From contig DHKO01000012.1 of NCBI GenBank assembly GCA_002404895.1, positions 1 through 64,000 on the forward strand: DNA of 64,000 bases. Reading direction: 5' to 3'. Of this stretch, positions 14,947 to 21,014 are shown one piece after another; position 1 is the first letter of the stretch; every line of letters begins with the position of its first letter. The notes below the pieces were generated by a model that was given only the letters and a program-made list of their open reading frames with translations, was not told where the DNA came from and ran no database searches. The translations under genes and the position numbers were made by a program. This DNA comes from Treponema sp. UBA4692. Its GTDB lineage: Bacteria; Spirochaetota; Spirochaetia; Treponematales; Treponemataceae.

Positions 14947-15555
14947 TTACTTCTCAAAATCCGCCTTTACATTCTCATCTATGCTTGTGTCCAGCTTCTT
15001 CGCCAAATACACAAGACCTTTTGAAGTTGCCAGAGTGACAGGCCTGTTCCCGACTTTCTCGTTTATGAATTTCACGACCACCTTGAAATTTCCGCTCTTA
15101 ATCTGCTCCTGGTTCGGGCTGTTGTCATTGTTCAGGATTTTCAAGGCTCTAAGTTTTTTGTAAAGCGTTATGTTTCCATAAGGAAGTTTTAAGGCTTTCG
15201 CCGCCTGGTTCATCGAGAAGCAGCCCCGACCGTCCGCAATGCGGCTGAGCGACTTTTCCGCAAGTTCCGCTCTCGACTTGTACTCGTTCGCTTTCCGAAT
15301 ATGATAGGCAAGGACTTTCTGCGTCATCATTTCCATTTCGTAATCTGTTGCAGCACCTACAACTTCTGTTGTAGGTAGCATTTTTTGTTTTATCTCCGTA
15401 ACCTGTATTTCAGTCAGTCTTGTTTCAATTCCATTTTTCAATATTTCAGGAAACATCTTTCTGATATGCTTTTTTATCGCCTCCGGGCTAACATTCAATA
15501 CAGAAGCGACTTCTTTAACAGTCATTGTCTTCTCTTTCTTCAAAATCTCGTTCAT
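14947..15555 (-). CDS. Antirepressor-like HTH protein
   Basis: A 202-residue protein starting MNEILKKEKTMTVKEVASVL; the HTH is SPEAIKKHIRKMFPEIL. A helical middle is followed by a second DNA-binding-like region (GCFSMNQAAKALKLPYGN, TLYKKLRALKIL) and the tail TLATSKGLVYLAKKLD, typical of phage antirepressor C termini. The start at 15555 has GGAG at good spacing; the longer frame would translate the strong terminator hairpin and is rejected. Leader A lies directly upstream. Confidence 0.75.
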   Translation of the reverse strand: MNEILKKEKTMTVKEVASVLNVSPEAIKKHIRKMFPEILKNGIETRLTEIQVTEIKQKMLPTTEVVGAATDYEMEMMTQKVLAYHIRKANEYKSRAELAEKSLSRIADGRGCFSMNQAAKALKLPYGNITLYKKLRALKILNNDNSPNQEQIKSGNFKVVVKFINEKVGNRPVTLATSKGLVYLAKKLDTSIDENVKADFEK

Positions 15556-15572
15556 TTTTTTTCTCCGGCATA

Positions 15573-15734
15573 AAAAAGCCCCGCGACCTAATCCCTCTTT
15601 TTCAAGAGCAAGCTGCGGACTAGGACACGGAGCCAAATTTTCGAGGTTATGATGACTTTTCAGAGAGGCAACTTATCTTCTCCAGCAATCGGCGGTTCTT
15701 GTCGTTTCACTTTTTCAAGTCTTTTTCGATTGCT
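15573..15734 (-). ncRNA. Structured attenuator leader A
   Basis: On the minus strand a two-segment terminator stem (GCUCCGUG 15626-15633 with CGCGGGGC 15578-15585; CCUAGUCC 15617-15624 with GGAUUAGG 15587-15594) ends in UUUUUU just before the ribosome-binding site of the 15555 gene. Upstream, AGCAAUCG (15727-15734) pairs with CGAUUGCU (15684-15691), reusing the AGCAAU/AUUGCU closing stem of copies B and C. No loop-loop complement longer than 5 nt was found, so it is a variant or partial member. Confidence 0.5.
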
Positions 15735-15822
15735 TCAACAAGATAAACTTATTCAGATTCTTATTCAAGTGTAAAAAGATATTTTTTAACAAAAATATAC
15801 ATAAAGATTTTATTTTCATATT

Positions 15823-16052
15823 GCGCCGCACTCCCTTAGAATTCTGATTGACTTTTCCACATATTCATCAAGAGTTTCTGCATTTCTAAGTGTTGACTTT
15901 TCCGCTGTTTCTGATATTCTGTATACGGTGATAGGAACGGTTTCAGTATCTACTATCGGACACGCCGAGAAGTTGTCAGAATCCCTGTTGTCAAGCAGGG
16001 GTTTTTTTATTGACTTTTTCCAGCGTTGTGGTATATTGAAAACACCGGGGGG
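15823..16052 (-). pseudogene. Conserved tail remnant after toxin cassette 2
   Basis: Directly after the TAA of the 16053 gene and in the same frame, about 75 codons are open without a start codon: ...WKKSIKKPLLDNRDSDNFSA, then PIVDTETVPITVYRISETAE, KSTLRNAETLDEYVEKSIRI and LRECGAI before a stop. The last 20 residues match the end of the 13335-13577 frame. A GC-rich hairpin with T-run (CCCTG...CAGGG, near 15983-16007) lies inside. It is either a remnant of a longer ancestral protein or a read-through extension. Confidence 0.5.
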
Positions 16053-16817
16053 TTATAGTCCCGAGCTTTTTTGGAGCAGGCTTCGGTCTGTTCCGCCTTT
16101 TTTCTCAATTTTCCTCATATCAAAGAATTCAATTTCATCTTCATCGCCAAAGCATATTATTGTTATACTTTTTTCTCTTTTCGTATTCGTTGCGCCATTC
16201 ATTATTGCTCTGTACCGCATATAATCAGTTGATTTTCGGCTTCCAAAAAATATTACAATTCCTGGTGCTTGCCTTAAACCTGACTGATACTGTTTCTTGA
16301 TTGTTTCTAGTCCGCCGCTTATATTCTTAAAATCAAATTTTACATCATTCACAATAGCATCGTAAGAAATTTCAGTAGGTTTTTCTTCTGGCAGATAGAC
16401 CGAAAAACCTTTATCTGCAAGAAATTCAGCGTCCAGATATTCTATTTTCCTTTTTATTATATCTTGCCTAGATATATTTTTTGCATTTGGATTTCTACTG
16501 TTGTGATAATAAATATTCTTTCTGTCTGAACAATCGCAAAGTTCTTTCTTTTCCCTTATTTCGGTTTTTACAGACTGCGGTGAATTATTCGCAACATCAT
16601 CCATAAGCTGTTTTAACCTGTGAACAATATCTGCCTGACTGTCCTTTTTAGACTTTCCTCTAAACTCATTTTCTCTTTTGTTCTCCGGGAAATTTCGCTG
16701 ATATTGATAGCCCTTTCTGCCGTTTGCTGGCGGAACAACTACAGTCCTTATTCCCTTTTCAATCCCGAAAACCTCGCATATCTCATCATACAGTTCTTTC
16801 TTAATCATTATCTTCAT
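16053..16817 (-). CDS. Toxin-like protein, CdiA-CT-type nuclease candidate (cassette 2)
   Basis: A 254-residue protein with the shared head MKIMIKKELYDEICEVFGIE. The C-terminal 110 residues, including EFLADKGFSVYLPEEKPTEI, NDVKFDFKNISGGLETIKKQ and GIVIFFGSRKSTDYMRY, resemble the endonuclease-like C-terminal domain of CdiA-type polymorphic toxins (D...D-x-K pattern in VNDVKFDFKN). This is pattern-based. Its start overlaps the upstream stop (ATGA), so it is translated with two tiny genes. No secretion domain is present, so it may act inside the cell as an exclusion or abortive-infection factor. Confidence 0.5.
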   Translation of the reverse strand: MKIMIKKELYDEICEVFGIEKGIRTVVVPPANGRKGYQYQRNFPENKRENEFRGKSKKDSQADIVHRLKQLMDDVANNSPQSVKTEIREKKELCDCSDRKNIYYHNSRNPNAKNISRQDIIKRKIEYLDAEFLADKGFSVYLPEEKPTEISYDAIVNDVKFDFKNISGGLETIKKQYQSGLRQAPGIVIFFGSRKSTDYMRYRAIMNGATNTKREKSITIICFGDEDEIEFFDMRKIEKKGGTDRSLLQKSSGL

Positions 16818-16954
16818 GCGTCCCTGTCCCCATAAAGAAGCTCAATCAGGCTCATTTTCAGCTTCCATTCCGCGCTCCTGTACTCGCTGCTCCCCAGATA
16901 TTCAAGAAGAGCAGCGAAAAGGCTTTCACTAAGAAACAAATCATCGGCTTTCAT
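16814..16954 (-). CDS. Small coupled protein (46 aa)
   Basis: A frame MKADDLFLSESLFAALLEYL ... LIELLYGDRDA that starts in an ATGA overlap with the upstream gene and ends in an ATGA overlap with the toxin-like gene. GGAG is 9 nt before the start. A longer reading from a TTG at 17059 would overlap the upstream gene heavily and is less likely. Its place immediately before a toxin-like gene makes an immunity or chaperone role possible but unproven. Confidence 0.5.
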   Translation of the reverse strand: MKADDLFLSESLFAALLEYLGSSEYRSAEWKLKMSLIELLYGDRDA

Positions 16955-17154
16955 TTTGAGAAAAACTCTCTCAATAAGGCTTCGTGCCTTTTTCCGTCCT
17001 CTTCCGCCTCCGTTCTTGTCTGCCGCTCCGCGCCTTTCCAGCAGTTCGCATAGCTCCAAGCCCTGTATGTGATTCTTGCCGGTGAAATATACCTTGTCTC
17101 TGTTATGTAGAAAAGCTGAGTTTTGGATTCCATCTTCTTCTTCCTGAAAATCAT
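16951..17154 (-). CDS. Small hypothetical phage protein
   Basis: A 67-residue protein, MIFRKKKMESKTQLFYITET, continuing RYISPARITYRAWSYANCWK and a charged C terminus. The ATG at 17154 overlaps the stop of the upstream gene (ATGA), which favours it over the longer frame starting at 17184. Unknown function; part of a chain of translationally coupled small genes. Confidence 0.5.
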   Translation of the reverse strand: MIFRKKKMESKTQLFYITETRYISPARITYRAWSYANCWKGAERQTRTEAEEDGKRHEALLREFFSK

Positions 17155-17324
17155 TTCTTCGCCTCTCTGAAAGACTTGCACCATTTGTCAGGCGCGCTAA
17201 CCATTCTGTATCTTTTACACATCTTCACGCCGTCAAATTCGGCGCACCGGCGGCAGTTCTCGGTCTTTGCCGGGAAATATTCCTTTTTCTCTTTCTTTAT
17301 TTCGTCCTTGAAAAAGCCCATCAT
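17151..17324 (-). CDS. Small cysteine-rich protein (57 aa)
   Basis: A frame MMGFFKDEIKKEKKEYFPAK, then TENCRRCAEFDGVKMCKRYR and DKWCKSF, with four Cys (CxxC...C...C) suggesting a metal-binding fold. GGAG lies upstream, and the start and stop both form ATGA overlaps with neighbours. It resembles small phage zinc-binding proteins of unknown function. Confidence 0.6.
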   Translation of the reverse strand: MMGFFKDEIKKEKKEYFPAKTENCRRCAEFDGVKMCKRYRMVSAPDKWCKSFREAKK

Positions 17325-17650
17325 TTTCTTTTCGCTCCTGTCTTGTATTTCTCATGGTATTCAGCCAGCTTGTCATCAGTAAGCAAAATCCATTCACTCA
17401 CGCTCTCGCGGCTCCAGACTTTTCGCCCTCCAACATATCCATCAGGAATTCCGCCCTTGCACTGGTAGAAACGATTTGAGCGGTATGTGCTAAGCACCAT
17501 TCCGCCTTTCGCAGCCCAGCACTGCTCATCGCTGAACCATTCCTGAGACGGCAAGCCGATTTCAGCGCACTCATCTTTTTTCAGAATTTCCGTTTTCATC
17601 GCCTGAATAATTTCCTTTATTTCTGCAATCTCAGGAATATTGAACTCCAT
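17321..17650 (-). CDS. Excisionase/MerR-like HTH protein
   Basis: A 109-residue protein starting MEFNIPEIAEIKEIIQAMKT. The C-terminal part EWFSDEQCWAAKGG, STYRSNRFYQCKGGIPDGYV, GGRKVWSRESVSEWI has the helix-wing pattern of excisionase-like DNA-binding proteins. A GGAGG precedes the start at 17650. It may act as Xis or as an early regulator. Confidence 0.55.
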   Translation of the reverse strand: MEFNIPEIAEIKEIIQAMKTEILKKDECAEIGLPSQEWFSDEQCWAAKGGMVLSTYRSNRFYQCKGGIPDGYVGGRKVWSRESVSEWILLTDDKLAEYHEKYKTGAKRK

Positions 17651-17660
17651 AAAAAGCCTC

Positions 17661-17852
17661 CTACTTCCCGATTCTCTTTCTGAAAACAATCATCAGCGCA
17701 AGCCTGATTCTCGATTTCAAGTCAAGGCGGTACACAACAATAAAGAAGTCCTGCCACAAAGAGCCGCTCATCTTCTTTCTGTATTCAAGATTGTTTTTCT
17801 CGAAAGTCTGCCTTGCGTATTTTCTCATCTTCTTTGTCTGCTTTCCGTTCAT
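17661..17852 (-). CDS. Small basic hypothetical protein
   Basis: A 63-residue Lys/Arg-rich protein, MNGKQTKKMRKYARQTFEKN ... IVFRKRIGK. GGAG precedes the ATG at 17852. Probably nucleic-acid binding from composition alone. It sits between the DUF1351 gene and the excisionase-like gene. Confidence 0.5.
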   Translation of the reverse strand: MNGKQTKKMRKYARQTFEKNNLEYRKKMSGSLWQDFFIVVYRLDLKSRIRLALMIVFRKRIGK

Positions 17853-17861
17853 TTTTTTCTC

Positions 17862-18914
17862 CTAAATCTTTTTGTAGCGAAGCCCGTTCTTGTCGATAAG
17901 CAAGCGGAGCGCGACAAGCTGCCTTACAGAGCCTAAAATCTCCAGCCTGTACGATTCCGTTTTCTCCAAATTTGCCGTTCCAGCTTTCGCCAGATATTGC
18001 GCAAGTTCCGCACTGGTCGGAAAAACCACGCCTAAATCAGCCATTGCATTTTCCGTCTGATTTTGCCCAATTTCAGCATTATTTGGCAAAATTGCGCCCG
18101 AATTTTGCGTGTTTTCTGCAAAATTCGCTTCAATTTCGCTGTTTTCTGTCAAAATTGGTGCTTTTGCAGCGTTTTTCATTGCGGCTTCTCTAAGGGCTTT
18201 TTCAGCCTCTTCCTGCCGCCTGCGCTCCTCCTCGGCTTTCAGCGCGGCGCGGTTATCTTTTAGCTGGTTGCCTTTTTCAAGCGTTGCGTTCAAGTCCAAA
18301 GTCTCAAGATAGAACGACTGCAACGTCTCGGAGTCCTCGTCTTTCATGCTTCTTAAAGTCGCAAGCTCGCCTGTAATCTTCTCGACTTTCGCCTCAACCT
18401 CTTTCATAACGTCATTCATCGTGAAAGTCTTGTTCAGCCATTTCGGGTTGAAGATTTTTTCAAGCGGAATGATTGTTATCCCCAGCGTGTGCCAGTAGCC
18501 CTCAATCTCCTTGCGCTTTTTATCCTTTTCAGCGTTCTCGGCCTGCTTCACTACACTATTCAGGTTGTCGTAGCACTCCAAAACTTCCTTTTCAAGCGAC
18601 CTCATCTCGTCAAGAAAATCATTCAGCGGCTTGTTCCACTCCGCGCTCACCTTCTTTCTCTTGTCCGATATTGCGTCCTTGACCTTTGTAAGAAGAGCCT
18701 TGTCAGCCTTTGCCACCGCAGGATTTCCGATATAGCGGTCAACAGTGAACTTTTTCAGCTCGTTTCTGATTTTCTCAGCAAGCTCCTTCGCATTGCTAGT
18801 GAGCTTTCCCGCCACAATCTCCGCCGACAGCTCAAAGTCCGCGATTTTGTTTTCATTCTCATTCACCGCAGCTACGGCAATCTGTGTGTCCTCATTTTTC
18901 TTCGCTCTTGGCAT
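17862..18914 (-). CDS. DUF1351 phage protein
   Basis: A 350-residue protein. The region KFTVDRYIGNPAVAKADKAL, LTKVKDAISDKRKKVSAEWN, then MRSLEKEVLECYDNLNSVVK matches the helical DUF1351 phage family, which occurs beside recombination genes. A coiled-coil middle and an Asn/Gln/Glu-rich low-complexity stretch (residues about 245-290) precede a globular C terminus. Its start overlaps the end of the antirepressor gene by 23 nt. Confidence 0.7.
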   Translation of the reverse strand: MPRAKKNEDTQIAVAAVNENENKIADFELSAEIVAGKLTSNAKELAEKIRNELKKFTVDRYIGNPAVAKADKALLTKVKDAISDKRKKVSAEWNKPLNDFLDEMRSLEKEVLECYDNLNSVVKQAENAEKDKKRKEIEGYWHTLGITIIPLEKIFNPKWLNKTFTMNDVMKEVEAKVEKITGELATLRSMKDEDSETLQSFYLETLDLNATLEKGNQLKDNRAALKAEEERRRQEEAEKALREAAMKNAAKAPILTENSEIEANFAENTQNSGAILPNNAEIGQNQTENAMADLGVVFPTSAELAQYLAKAGTANLEKTESYRLEILGSVRQLVALRLLIDKNGLRYKKI

Positions 18915-19674
18915 TTTTATTCTCCTTTACTGTCTTTCTGATTTCTTCAAGTCCATTGTCGTTATAGCGGAATGACTGCACTTCCTTTTCCGAGAAGCGC
19001 GACTTGTCAAGCACGAATATCCCGAAAACCTCTGTTTTAAGGTTTCTTGCGTTCGCGATTCTTCCCACCATGTTCGCGGACACTCCAAGAATCTTCCCGA
19101 TTTCTCCTGCGGAGTACGTCTTTTCAGTCCGAGGAAGAGGAAGCAGAAAATCCCCTGTCAGCTCCTTTGTCGCGTATGCGTCAAGAATCTGTCTGTAGCT
19201 TTCAGCTTTGCCCTCGTAGCTAAGCCCGATTTCACGCAGAAGCTCCGCCCTCTTGAACGCAATCTCCTTTTCCTTTGCAAAGTCTCGTTTCGGGGAAGCA
19301 TAATATCCGCCTGTCTTTCTGATTGACGGAAGAACCTCAGAAGTTACCCAGTGCTTAAATTCCCGCGCGCTTTCAAGCTTGCTTCCAAAAATCAGAGCGT
19401 AAACACCGGATTCGTTGATAAAAACCGGATATTGCTTTCTGTTCATTGAGTCCAAAATATATGGGTCGGTGTTTCGCCCACCCATCCTGTCATCTTCATC
19501 AACGTGCTTTTTCACCGCATCGGAAGAATCTTTGTACCCCAAAGCCTTTGCAATATCCCTGCCAACAAAATAAGGCTCGCCGCCGATAACCATAGAGCGG
19601 ATTTCTCCGAACTTCTCGCTGCTGAAAACTGTCAAGGATTTTCCCCCGACAGCCGATAATGTAACTGTGTTCAC
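18892..19674 (-). CDS. BRO-N family phage antirepressor
   Basis: A 260-residue protein. The N-terminal BRO-N domain is clear: FGEIRSMVIGGEPYFVGRDI, AKALGYKDSSDAVKKHVDED, NESGVYALIFGSKLESAREF, KHWVTSEVLPSIRKTGGYYA. The C-terminal domain carries TEKTYSAGEIGKILGVSANM for DNA binding. The start is a GTG at 19674, set by AAGGAGTGTCTT; upstream codons belong to the structured leader. It is controlled by hairpin L1 and attenuator C and faces the repressor at 19932. Confidence 0.85.
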   Translation of the reverse strand: MNTVTLSAVGGKSLTVFSSEKFGEIRSMVIGGEPYFVGRDIAKALGYKDSSDAVKKHVDEDDRMGGRNTDPYILDSMNRKQYPVFINESGVYALIFGSKLESAREFKHWVTSEVLPSIRKTGGYYASPKRDFAKEKEIAFKRAELLREIGLSYEGKAESYRQILDAYATKELTGDFLLPLPRTEKTYSAGEIGKILGVSANMVGRIANARNLKTEVFGIFVLDKSRFSEKEVQSFRYNDNGLEEIRKTVKENKNAKSEEK

Positions 19675-19680
19675 AAGACA

Positions 19681-19740
19681 CTCCTTGCGGTTAAACGGCG
19701 GTGATTCCGCCAAGAATAAACGCGCCGTTTTTCCGCTTGC
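19681..19740 (-). promoter_or_regulatory. Antirepressor leader hairpin L1
   Basis: Minus-strand arms AAACGGCG (19723-19730) and CGCCGUUU (19693-19700) enclose AUUCUUGGCGGAAUC (19703-19717). The ribosome-binding site CCGCAAGGAG (19681-19690) follows, and an outer GCGG/CCGC pairing may close it. About 50 of 65 positions match L2 at 11672-11735, with compensating stem changes (G-C for G-U, C-G for U-A). Confidence 0.65.
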
Positions 19741-19854
19741 AAAAAAAATAAAAGAAAAGCCGCAAGGCTTTCCTACGACAAAAAACCTTGCGGCTTGCGG
19801 TCTAAGACCGATTGCCAGAGCAATCACATAAGGTCGTAGGCTTGTGTCATTGCT
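19741..19854 (-). ncRNA. Kissing-loop attenuator RNA, copy C
   Basis: Minus-strand order: hairpin 1 (AGCAAU 19849-19854 with AUUGCU 19819-19824; CACA 19843-19846 with UGUG 19825-19828) presents loop CCUACGAC (19833-19840). A hairpin CGGUC-UUA-GACCG follows (19798-19810). The terminator arm AGCCGCAAGG (19786-19795) pairs with CCUUGCGGCU (19758-19767) and leads into a long U-rich tract. The terminator loop holds GUCGUAGG (19772-19779), an exact 8-nt complement of loop 1. The arm CCUUGCGG is also complementary to the antirepressor ribosome-binding site CCGCAAGG at 19681-19690. Role inferred. Confidence 0.7.
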
Positions 19855-19861
19855 TTAATCA

Positions 19862-19913
19862 GTTAATTTTAACCATTTTTTATATTAAGGTTAAAATTAA
19901 CCTTAGTCAATAA
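19862..19913. promoter_or_regulatory. Operator pair GGTTAA-N2-TTAACC
   Basis: GTTAATTTTAAC and TAAGGTTAAAATTAACCTTA occur 20 nt apart in the divergent interval between attenuator C and the HTH gene at 19932. The shared palindromic half-site GGTTAA suggests cooperative binding of that repressor. Confidence 0.55.
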
Positions 19914-19931
19914 ATTCAGGTTATTCTATAT

Positions 19932-20213
19932 ATGGATTTCTACGAAAGAGTTAAAATTCTTTCTAAAAAAAACAACATTTCTCTCACCTCCTTTTTGCAG
20001 TCATTAGGAATCAACTATGAAACCTATAAATCAGCAAAACGACTTAACAATCTTCCTCGTGCAGACGAGGCCGTAAAAATCGCTTCCGCCCTCAATACCT
20101 CCGTTGAGTTCCTAGTAACAGGCGGTGAATCCGCATCTCAAAATGAGACATTCGACCCGTACAAGGAAAAATTCGACCGTCTAGTCAAAGCCATAAAAGC
20201 CCTGCCGGTCTGA
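19932..20213 (+). CDS. Cro/CI-like HTH repressor (paralogue 4)
   Basis: A 93-residue HTH protein: NISLTSFLQSLGINYETYKS, AKRLNNLPRADEAVKIASAL, NTSVEFLVTGGE. The tail ends FDRLVKAIKALPV. It is divergent from attenuator C and the BRO-type antirepressor, forming a repressor/antirepressor unit. Two GGTTAA palindromes lie just upstream. Its 3' end overlaps, on the other strand, a truncated antirepressor-like frame (20138-20314). Confidence 0.8.
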   Translation: MDFYERVKILSKKNNISLTSFLQSLGINYETYKSAKRLNNLPRADEAVKIASALNTSVEFLVTGGESASQNETFDPYKEKFDRLVKAIKALPV

Positions 20214-20314
20214 TTCTTTTTTTCTGAAACAGCCAAGAAATCATCTCTCTTCAATTTTTCTGCCTTTTGTGCTAAACTTGTATTAGCAGTTGTCGAAGAT
20301 TTTAATGTGTTCAT
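20138..20314 (-). pseudogene. Truncated antirepressor start
   Basis: A 58-residue frame, MNTLKSSTTANTSLAQKAEK, behind a ribosome-binding site GACAAGGAGCG and hairpin L3, as for the intact antirepressors whose products begin MNSLNLS and VNTVTLS. It runs out into the 3' end of the plus-strand repressor gene, so the body of this antirepressor was probably lost when the neighbouring module was inserted. It could still be a small working gene. Confidence 0.4.
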
Positions 20315-20320
20315 TCGTGG

Positions 20321-20370
20321 ACGCTCCTTGTCTTTTCAGATGAATCCGCCAAGACGCACTCTGGAAAGAC
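20321..20370 (-). promoter_or_regulatory. Antirepressor leader hairpin L3
   Basis: Minus-strand arms GUCUUUCCAG (20361-20370) and CUGAAAAGAC (20330-20339) pair at 9 of 10 positions and enclose GUCUUGGCGGAUUC (20342-20355), the same core as L1 and L2. AAGGAG follows. Only the core and ribosome-binding site are conserved; the stem is entirely different in sequence. Confidence 0.55.
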
Positions 20371-20377
20371 ATTCTTC

Positions 20378-20500
20378 AATAAAAAAGCCCTGCTCTCTTG
20401 TCTACAACGAAATTTCTTCCGATGTTTGAGCCAGACAAGAGCCGCAAGGCTAGAACTTAAAAACAGTTCAGAAAAAGGCTCAATTTTTTTTCTCAGCTGT
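20378..20500 (-). ncRNA. Kissing-loop attenuator RNA, copy D
   Basis: Minus-strand order: hairpin 1 (AGAAAAA 20487-20493 with UUUUUCU 20470-20476) presents UUGAGCC (20477-20483). The hairpin GAACU/AGUUC follows. The terminator arm AGCCUUGCGGCUCUUGUCU (20433-20451) pairs with AGACAAGAGAGCAGGGCU (20386-20403), followed by UUUUUAUU. The terminator loop holds GGCUCAA (20426-20432), complementary to loop 1 over 7 nt. CUUGUCU of the arm is also complementary to AGACAAG at the downstream ribosome-binding site. Core sequence is shared with copy E. Confidence 0.65.
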
Positions 20501-20511
20501 CTTAACAATGT

Positions 20512-20535
20512 AAATAATTCTAAAACGAATTATTT
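20512..20535. promoter_or_regulatory. Inverted-repeat operator candidate
   Basis: AAATAATTC-TAAAAC-GAATTATTT is a perfect 9-bp inverted repeat between attenuator D and the HTH gene at 20604. It differs from the palindromes of the other modules, consistent with separate repressor specificities. Confidence 0.5.
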
Positions 20536-20603
20536 ACCAATATTTATAAAATCCATTACGATTTATTGTCAATAACTTTTAATGTTTTTTGGAATTATTA
20601 TCA

Positions 20604-20942
20604 ATGACACCTAAAGAATTTTGGAATGGAGTAAAGCCTCTAATTAAAAAAAACGGACTCACTCAGGCAAAACTGGCGGAAATCTGCAATATTCCGTTCG
20701 GCACGTTGCAGGGCTGGATTGCAAAATCAGTGCTTCCAGATGTCCTTTCAGCCCAGAAAATCGCTTCCGCCCTCAACACAACTGTAGATTATCTTGTAAC
20801 CGGAAAAAACGAGGCCGTCCCCATGGACTTGCAGATGACGATAGCGCAGCTCTCAGAGTTCACATTCGAGGAACGCCAGCCGATTCTCTTCATGCTCCAG
20901 GGGCAGATTGAATACTGGAAAAAAGTATTGAACAAGAAATAA
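20604..20942 (+). CDS. Cro/CI-like HTH repressor (paralogue 5)
   Basis: A 112-residue HTH protein, MTPKEFWNGVKPLIKKNGLT, then QAKLAEICNIPFGTLQGWIA, IASALNTTVDYLVTGK and a longer C-terminal tail (FEERQPILFMLQGQIEYWKK). The ATG at 20604 is preferred over a TTG at 20589. It is divergent from attenuator D and adjacent to paralogue 6, with which it shares the C-terminal QGQIEYWK/KGQVIYFK motif. Confidence 0.8.
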   Translation: MTPKEFWNGVKPLIKKNGLTQAKLAEICNIPFGTLQGWIAKSVLPDVLSAQKIASALNTTVDYLVTGKNEAVPMDLQMTIAQLSEFTFEERQPILFMLQGQIEYWKKVLNKK

Positions 20943-21014
20943 AAGCAAAAAGCCACATCTTAACGCTATACGCTCTATCCTAAAGATTTTTTCTGTATCT
21001 CCGATAAGAAAAGC

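Noticed and set aside
16954..17059. TTG start extending the 46-residue gene to 17059
   Set aside because: It would overlap the upstream gene by over 100 nt, while the internal ATG has an ATGA overlap and a ribosome-binding site.
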